Shown one piece after another: positions 29,746-33,466 of a stretch of 33,466 nucleotides of DNA. The notes beneath the pieces were generated by a model, which saw only the letters and a list, made by a program, of their open reading frames with translations, did not search any database and was not told the DNA's origin. The stretch comes from a virus: positions 1 to 33,466 of the IMG/VR virus record IMGVR_UViG_3300009507_000004; one strand, given 5' to 3'. The number at the start of each line of letters is the position of its first letter. Positions within the stretch are counted from its first letter, which is position 1. The translations under genes were made by a program, and so were the position numbers.

Positions 29746-30215
29746 AAAAAAACCGTTGCACCTAGTACAACCGATAAAGGTGCTTGTTTCATTATCTCCG
29801 AATACTTTGAAGAACCCTCGTAATCCTTAATCAGATATTTGCCCCTTTGCTCGTGTGTTATTGGTCTGTACATTACCGCCATAGCCTTGTGCATATTGTC
29901 AAAGTCATTTAGGTACGTTGTAAGGTCTTTATTCTCTCCGTAGGTTATACTATCCAACTTTGGGATAAAACCGTACTTAACACCGTTTAAAATGAATGTA
30001 GGAGTGAATTGCTTGTCTTGTTCAAAGACTGAATTTATCTGTTCTGCAAATCCCTCTATCTTATCAGCAGGCAACATATTGAGTTCCTTTTGTGATATGT
30101 TTAAGAACGTTGTAAGCGTTTGGTCAATCGTTGGCTCTTCTATCTTGCTAAATACTTGGTATTGCTCTAGCGTTATATCGTCAAGTGTTTCGGGAATTGT
30201 TATTTCTATTTTCAT
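29595..30215 (-). CDS. Tail assembly chaperone (gpG-like) with -1 frameshift site
   Basis: 206 residues starting MKIEITIPETLDDITLEQYQ. Helical, matching the 'tail assembly chaperone' type that precedes tape measures in siphoviruses. The codons GTT TTT TTT TAC form a T9 run at 29744-29752, a classic slippery site. Slipping back one base fuses residues 1-157 to the 88-residue frame described separately. The short form is the gpG and the long form the gpGT equivalent, which chaperone the tape measure. The gene starts at an ATGA with the 30212 gene. Unusually it lies 4.5 kb from the tape measure gene. Confidence 0.88.
   Translation of the reverse strand: MKIEITIPETLDDITLEQYQVFSKIEEPTIDQTLTTFLNISQKELNMLPADKIEGFAEQINSVFEQDKQFTPTFILNGVKYGFIPKLDSITYGENKDLTTYLNDFDNMHKAMAVMYRPITHEQRGKYLIKDYEGSSKYSEIMKQAPLSVVLGATVFFYNLTNGLLKAIPNYLEEELEKESRDLLKSGEITKKQLHSLMRKFKELSE
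29744..29752 (-). promoter_or_regulatory. Programmed -1 frameshift slippery site (T9)
   Basis: Minus strand G-TTTTTTTTT-ACA. In-frame reading GTT TTT TTT TAC can slip back one base to TTA CAA. A stop in the -1 frame lies just upstream and the -1 frame then stays open for 88 codons. Both facts support a true shift site. Confidence 0.85.
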
Positions 30216-30442
30216 TTCAACTGCTTTGCGTAATGGTTGTACAATTTAATTATCTGCTCGTTTAGTTCTCCATTCTTCTGACTGTACAGGTGTTCGCCCA
30301 TTCTAGCCTTTCCGTTCTTTGTTACTTGTATCTTGCACTTTCCGAACCTAACCTGTTCCTGTGGTACTGCTTCGACTTTTATTCCGTTTTTAAGACATTT
30401 AGACATCGCTAAAATATCCTCCATTTCTTTTGATGTCGGCAT
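30212..30442 (-). CDS. Small basic hypothetical protein
   Basis: 76 residues starting MPTSKEMEDILAMSKCLKNG. Basic central segment (FGKCKIQVTKNGKARMGEHL). Its stop overlaps the tail chaperone ATG (ATGA). Conserved placement before a tail chaperone suggests a tail role, but the family is not recognised. Confidence 0.7.
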   Translation of the reverse strand: MPTSKEMEDILAMSKCLKNGIKVEAVPQEQVRFGKCKIQVTKNGKARMGEHLYSQKNGELNEQIIKLYNHYAKQLK

Positions 30443-30443
30443 T

Positions 30444-30533
30444 TTATAAGTAAAAAGCTATTCCAAAAAACACCGCCCAATATAACATACTGTACCCTAA
30501 TAGTTTCCAATTACTTTCTTTTGCTGCTTTCAT
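30444..30533 (-). CDS. 29-residue membrane mini-protein
   Basis: Starts MKAAKESNWKLLGYSMLYWA then VFFGIAFYL, one hydrophobic helix. The TAA sits 1 base before the next ATG. It is very short, so support is positional only. Confidence 0.4.
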   Translation of the reverse strand: MKAAKESNWKLLGYSMLYWAVFFGIAFYL

Positions 30534-30537
30534 AATA

Positions 30538-30666
30538 TTATCTTTTAAAGTTTTGTTGTTGGCAATATGATAATTGCATTTTTAGGTTTCTCTTTTCAAT
30601 GTTCACTCTTTCGAGTTCTATCTGCAAGGCTTCAACTCTTGCTTTTAAAAATTCTAGTTGTTCCAT
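30538..30666 (-). CDS. 42-residue coiled-coil mini-protein
   Basis: Starts MEQLEFLKARVEALQIELER. Perfect heptad spacing of leucine/valine over 35 residues. It fits exactly between the GC-rich hairpin at 30684 and the next mini-ORF. No family. A trimer or dimer coiled coil. Confidence 0.6.
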   Translation of the reverse strand: MEQLEFLKARVEALQIELERVNIEKRNLKMQLSYCQQQNFKR

Positions 30667-30683
30667 TGGTTTGAGTTTTAAAA

Positions 30684-30699
30684 GGGAGGTTGCCCTCCC
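30684..30699 (-). terminator. Stem-loop with GCAA loop
   Basis: Minus strand GGGAGG pairs with CCTCCC around GCAA, followed by TTTTAAAA. It lies just after the 30707 gene, and its upstream flank (TAAAACCAACGGGAGG) matches that of the 5852 stem-loop. Probably a weak terminator or processing element. Confidence 0.65.
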
Positions 30700-30706
30700 G
30701 TTGGTT

Positions 30707-30901
30707 TTATATTGTTGTTAGGTCTATTGGGTTTTTGTAAACTCTGTTACCTACTGCGTACCCTGCGTTCCAAAGTTCCTCTCCTGCTCCAATTCCTACA
30801 ACAGTATAGTAGTCCTCATTTTCCAAAACTATCTTTTCTGTATAAGTTGAATTTCCTGACTTGTAAGTTATTGTTTTGTCTTTCCAAATAATTGCTTTCA
30901 T
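30707..30901 (-). CDS. Small hypothetical protein, first gene of structural operon
   Basis: 64 residues starting MKAIIWKDKTITYKSGNSTY. Beta-rich, no membrane segment. It is the first gene after the promoter at 30929-30960 and leader AACTAAAACAAACATTATG. No family recognised. Confidence 0.7.
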   Translation of the reverse strand: MKAIIWKDKTITYKSGNSTYTEKIVLENEDYYTVVGIGAGEELWNAGYAVGNRVYKNPIDLTTI

Positions 30902-30928
30902 AATGTTTGTTTTAGTTGTTTTGTTTTA

Positions 30929-30960
30929 CAAAGATACACCTTTTTTTTAATTACCAAAAC
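30929..30960 (-). promoter_or_regulatory. Strong promoter for the structural operon
   Basis: Minus strand: GTTTTGG (-33, at 30954-30960), about 18 bp of mostly A, then TATCTTTG (-7, at 30929-30936), 27 bases above the 30901 start. The spacer carries an A8 run. Upstream are three phased A-tracts (30961-30985), a layout typical of strong promoters. It lies between the terminase stop and the first structural gene. Confidence 0.85.
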
Positions 30961-30985
30961 TTTTTTCAACTTTTTTCAACTTTTT
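30961..30985. repeat. 10-bp repeats with phased A-tracts
   Basis: On the minus strand CAAAAAGTTG, AAAAAAGTTG and AAAAAAGTTTTGG follow one another at 10-bp spacing, ending in the -33 box of the promoter. A-tracts in phase with the helix bend DNA and can act as an UP element or activator site. Confidence 0.75.
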
Positions 30986-30986
30986 G

Positions 30987-32150
30987 TTAATAAACAAAAT
31001 ATTGCCCTTTGTTTGGGTTTTCTAATTGTGAAGTAATTGCATAACGTGCTGCATCAATACAATGGTTAAAAGCATCAATCGGTTTATTGACTGTGTTGCC
31101 CTCTCTGTCTTTTAGCCACGTATAAGATTGTAGTTCTTTGATTAGGTTCTTGCTTGACCTTGTTACAAATATTTTGTTTTGATTGATTAAGTTGATTCCG
31201 TACACAATAGAATCCTTTCCTTTCGTGCAGGGTAGAACTTGATGTCCGTAAGTCTTTAACTCTGCTATTGATTTGGGTTCTGCTGAATCTGCATAAACCA
31301 TATCCCTTATCCCTTTTGATTTGAACAAGTCTGATATATCACTATTGAGCATTTTCTTTTGATAGATAACCTCGTCAAAGATATAAGCATCGTTGTATTT
31401 GTATAATCCTATTAAGGTTGTAGGGTCATTACTATAACCAAAGTCCATTCCGTAACACAATAGTCTTGCTTTTTTTGGTAAATCTATTTCTTTCCAATCG
31501 GGTATGCACACGCCTTCTAAAGAACCTACTTGACCAAGACCATACACTTTCCACCAATTCGCCCAATACGTGCTTTCTTTTGCCTTATCTCGTGCTGATT
31601 CTATATCTGCTACAATAGTTTCGGGAAGTGCTTCGTTGTCTAGGTATGTAAGTGTGATAAAGTCAGCGTCATCGTTTCCTACTACTTCGGTATGCGCCCA
31701 AAAGTTTGCAGTAGGGTTGAAGTCAATCCATATATCTCCGCTTGTTCTTATCGCAAGTTGATTGTAGGCTTCAAATGGTACGTTGTTAGCCTCGTTCACA
31801 TACAAGACTGTTCTTCTTGCACCTCGTAGCTTATCGGGTTGCTCTACGCTAAAGAATTCAATATAAGAACCGTTTGTAAAAGTGTATTTAAGTGCTGACC
31901 TATTCCATTGACTATCTCTGTATCTTCCTGTCATTATCATAATCTTTAGGAAGTCTTTCATTGCACCTCTACGTAAGTGAGGAATAGATTCAGATACAAC
32001 AGAAACTTCTAGCATTGGAGTTCTGATTGCTCTATCAATAAGTATAGGAAGAATACCGAAAGTTTTACCTGCCGACGTTCCTCCTTGAATTACTTTCTTT
32101 CTTTTGTTTAAAGCGTGCAGCTTTCGTATCGCAGTTGTTGTCTGAAACAT
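30987..32150 (-). CDS. terL: Terminase large subunit
   Basis: 387 residues. Walker A is QGGTSAGKT (22-30) and the Walker B/catalytic acid is VLYVNE (E120). A C-terminal nuclease domain starts near YGMDFGYSNDPTTLIG (RuvC-like acidic sites) with YADSAEPKSI and HCIDAARYA further on. The ATPase drives DNA into the head through the portal and the nuclease cuts it. Size and order fit a typical terminase. One-base overlap with the small subunit stop. Confidence 0.93.
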   Translation of the reverse strand: MFQTTTAIRKLHALNKRKKVIQGGTSAGKTFGILPILIDRAIRTPMLEVSVVSESIPHLRRGAMKDFLKIMIMTGRYRDSQWNRSALKYTFTNGSYIEFFSVEQPDKLRGARRTVLYVNEANNVPFEAYNQLAIRTSGDIWIDFNPTANFWAHTEVVGNDDADFITLTYLDNEALPETIVADIESARDKAKESTYWANWWKVYGLGQVGSLEGVCIPDWKEIDLPKKARLLCYGMDFGYSNDPTTLIGLYKYNDAYIFDEVIYQKKMLNSDISDLFKSKGIRDMVYADSAEPKSIAELKTYGHQVLPCTKGKDSIVYGINLINQNKIFVTRSSKNLIKELQSYTWLKDREGNTVNKPIDAFNHCIDAARYAITSQLENPNKGQYFVY

Positions 32151-32398
32151 TAAAGGTCAAATAAAGGTTGCTCTGTGTTAATTGAGATGTCTTTGGTTTC
32201 TTTTGGCTTACCATACATATAATTCATATACAACTGCAAGGCTTTGAAGTCTTCCCCGTCAATCATTGCTTTTAGTTTCTTGATAGCATCGTCTGAATCT
32301 ATATGTTTGTTTAATCTTTCTATCAAGTGCATTTCTTCCGACTTGCTTTTTCTTCCTGCGCCTTCTCTTTTTCCCCCGTTGCTCTTTCTTTTATCCAT
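32150..32398 (-). CDS. Terminase small subunit-like protein
   Basis: 82 residues from MDKRKSNGGKREGAGRKSKS. The GGKREGAGRK head and helical rest are typical of small terminase subunits that recognise the packaging site. Its last base overlaps the terL start. An alternative TTG start at 32422 would add eight residues and fits the leader motif GTTTTAAATAAAAGAA better than this ATG does, so the true start is undecided. Confidence 0.75.
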   Translation of the reverse strand: MDKRKSNGGKREGAGRKSKSEEMHLIERLNKHIDSDDAIKKLKAMIDGEDFKALQLYMNYMYGKPKETKDISINTEQPLFDL

Positions 32399-32431
32399 AA
32401 TTGAAAAAATGTGATTAGTCAATTCTTTTAT

Positions 32432-32632
32432 TTAAAACAATGTTTTGTTTAGAATGTTAAAAAGATATAAAATAAACACCAATAACCAAAGAGTTAAGAA
32501 TCTGATAAAGCCTTTTGAAGTCAGCTTGTCTTTGTATGAATAAACGAATAGTGGTGTCCCTACGAATACTATTAGAAGTATTGAGAATATAATCCAACAA
32601 ATGTCTTTTATTATTCTTTTGAATGTTCTCAT
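32432..32632 (-). CDS. Small two-helix membrane protein
   Basis: 66 residues starting MRTFKRIIKDICWIIFSILL. Two hydrophobic helices (about 10-31 and 43-60) separated by a basic polar stretch (SYKDKLTSKGFIR). Its ATG overlaps the TGA of the 54-residue gene (ATGA, 32629-32632). No family; an inner-membrane role is likely. Confidence 0.7.
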   Translation of the reverse strand: MRTFKRIIKDICWIIFSILLIVFVGTPLFVYSYKDKLTSKGFIRFLTLWLLVFILYLFNILNKTLF

Positions 32633-32793
32633 ATATTTTTGCTGTATATCATTGTTAAAATAATTTGGAAGATTCCTAAATAAACAACGTGGTCTACTTC
32701 GTATGTTTCTTCGCTTGTGAACTCATAGGGTCTAATACCAAATACCAAACCCTTTACTATTCCTATTTTTAATTCCCACCTTTGTAGTGTCAT
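32629..32793 (-). CDS. 54-residue conserved phage protein
   Basis: Starts MTLQRWELKIGIVKGLVFGI, ends FQIILTMIYSKNI. A hydrophobic C-terminal helix (VVYLGIFQIILTMIY). I recall similar short proteins in Bacteroidota phages near terminase genes. Coupled by ATGA to the next gene. Leader TTTTAAAAAGAAAAGATATG is of the late type. Confidence 0.7.
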   Translation of the reverse strand: MTLQRWELKIGIVKGLVFGIRPYEFTSEETYEVDHVVYLGIFQIILTMIYSKNI

Positions 32794-32804
32794 ATCTTTT
32801 CTTT

Positions 32805-33398
32805 TTAAAACATTCGTATTTGTTGTTTGTGTTCGTTTATTCTTTTCATTGCTTTGTCATAGTATTCTTTATCTAATTCGCAAGCAGTAAGGTCAAACCC
32901 TAAATTATGACAAGCTAAAGCAATAGAACCACTTCCTAAATGGGTATCTAAAATCTTATCTCCTTCTTTTGCGTGGTTCATTAAAAGCCACTCGTATAGT
33001 TTAACAGGTTTTTCCGTTGGGTGTATTCTGTTGGGATTTTGTGGTGCTATCTCAATCCATTTAGAAGTTGTGCCTAAATTTTCTGATAAACTTCCAATCT
33101 CTAACATTGACATTGTAAAATTTATCCCAATAGTTTTTTTCTTCCAAGCAACAAAACCTTTCCATTGTGGTAATTGAAAATTGTTTGCACCCCAAATTAT
33201 TTGCTCTTTACTTACTCTAAATAACTCATTCCAATACTCTTGTGTTGGTCTGCCTTCTAAACTTTTCATTGAACCATTTGCCCTCATATCTTTTGTAGGT
33301 TGGTTTTCATCTCTATAAGGCGGGTCTACAATAGCCAAGTCAAAATGGTTATCTTCATACCTTGCCATAAGTTTCATATTATCTTCGTTTGTTATCAT
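32805..33398 (-). CDS. DNA methyltransferase (adenine-N6 or cytosine-N4), orphan
   Basis: 197 residues. DPPY at 25-28 is motif IV, HPTEKP at 126-131, and DTHLGSGS at 151-158 is the AdoMet-binding motif I, so the order is that of beta-class enzymes. It transfers a methyl group to the exocyclic amine of A or C in DNA. There is no restriction partner nearby. The phage may use it to avoid host restriction. Its start is repeated at position 55 in the left terminal repeat. It follows the repeat protein by 10 bp. Confidence 0.9.
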   Translation of the reverse strand: MITNEDNMKLMARYEDNHFDLAIVDPPYRDENQPTKDMRANGSMKSLEGRPTQEYWNELFRVSKEQIIWGANNFQLPQWKGFVAWKKKTIGINFTMSMLEIGSLSENLGTTSKWIEIAPQNPNRIHPTEKPVKLYEWLLMNHAKEGDKILDTHLGSGSIALACHNLGFDLTACELDKEYYDKAMKRINEHKQQIRMF

Positions 33399-33466
33399 AA
33401 TTGTATTTTTATTGGATTACCTTTCCTTCGTTGGAGTGGTCGCTTTGATAAACATTTCCTTCGTTG
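33344..33466. repeat. Terminal direct repeat, right copy
   Basis: Exact copy of bases 1-123. The right edge stops partway into the 33-bp tandem repeat array. Joining the two copies makes the methyltransferase and the repeat-protein gene neighbours, 10 bp apart, in one minus-strand operon. Confidence 0.95.

Noticed and set aside
1-33466. Prophage or integrated element
   Set aside because: No integrase, repressor, attachment site or host flanking genes were found, and the two ends close into a circle.

Overview
The window is the genome of a tailed, siphovirus-like bacteriophage, apparently complete, and it probably infects a member of the Bacteroidota, most likely Flavobacteriia. The first 123 bases recur exactly as the last 123 (1-123 = 33344-33466), so this looks like a circular assembly with a unit of 33,343 bp, cut inside a tandem-repeat gene. 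The host call rests on AT-rich DNA, promoters of the Bacteroidota type (TTG, about 20 bp, TAnnTTTG), A-rich leaders in place of Shine-Dalgarno sequences, and protein families I associate with Flavobacteriia phages (portal with a C-terminal extension, XkdF-like protease, CLC/CC mini-protein). Every gene I can support is on the minus strand, so transcription runs from high to low coordinates. No tRNA, rRNA, CRISPR array, insertion sequence, integrase, lysogeny repressor or DNA polymerase was seen.

Layout in transcription order. (1) 33.4-31.0 kb: orphan adenine/cytosine methyltransferase, two small proteins, small and large terminase. (2) 31.0-15.2 kb: structural genes behind a strong promoter at about 30.93 kb. 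Order: tail assembly chaperone with a hidden -1 frameshift product, neck/tail completion proteins, two large tail proteins, tape measure, XkdF-like protease, scaffold-like protein, major capsid, major tail protein, connector, portal, second connector, lectin-like fibre. The portal follows the capsid gene and the tail block precedes the head block, unlike the usual order. (3) 15.2-14.0 kb: lysis (small membrane protein, M15 peptidase, two further membrane proteins, one a 3TM holin). (4) 13.9-9.3 kb: NinG, a group of small unknown proteins, ERF annealing protein, SSB-like protein, replication initiator, possible loader, DnaB-like helicase. (5) 9.3-5.1 kb: sigma-like factor, pentapeptide-repeat protein, nuclease-like protein, metallophosphoesterase, 5'-3' exonuclease. 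(6) 4.9-2.5 kb: DnaA-domain protein, C5 methyltransferase, MazG-like protein, small unknowns. (7) 2.5-0.4 kb: seven unrelated small ORFs, each followed by an imperfect inverted repeat often containing TGCTAACG/CGTTAGCA, resembling a gene-cassette array. (8) 0.4-0.07 kb: a protein built of six 11-residue repeats, running straight into the methyltransferase across the circle.

The replication genes suggest the phage uses host polymerase with its own helicase, initiator, annealing protein and exonuclease. The sigma-like factor could switch on later genes. The tail chaperone frameshift, several genes below 60 codons, and the cassette-like array are easily missed by standard annotation and are described individually.
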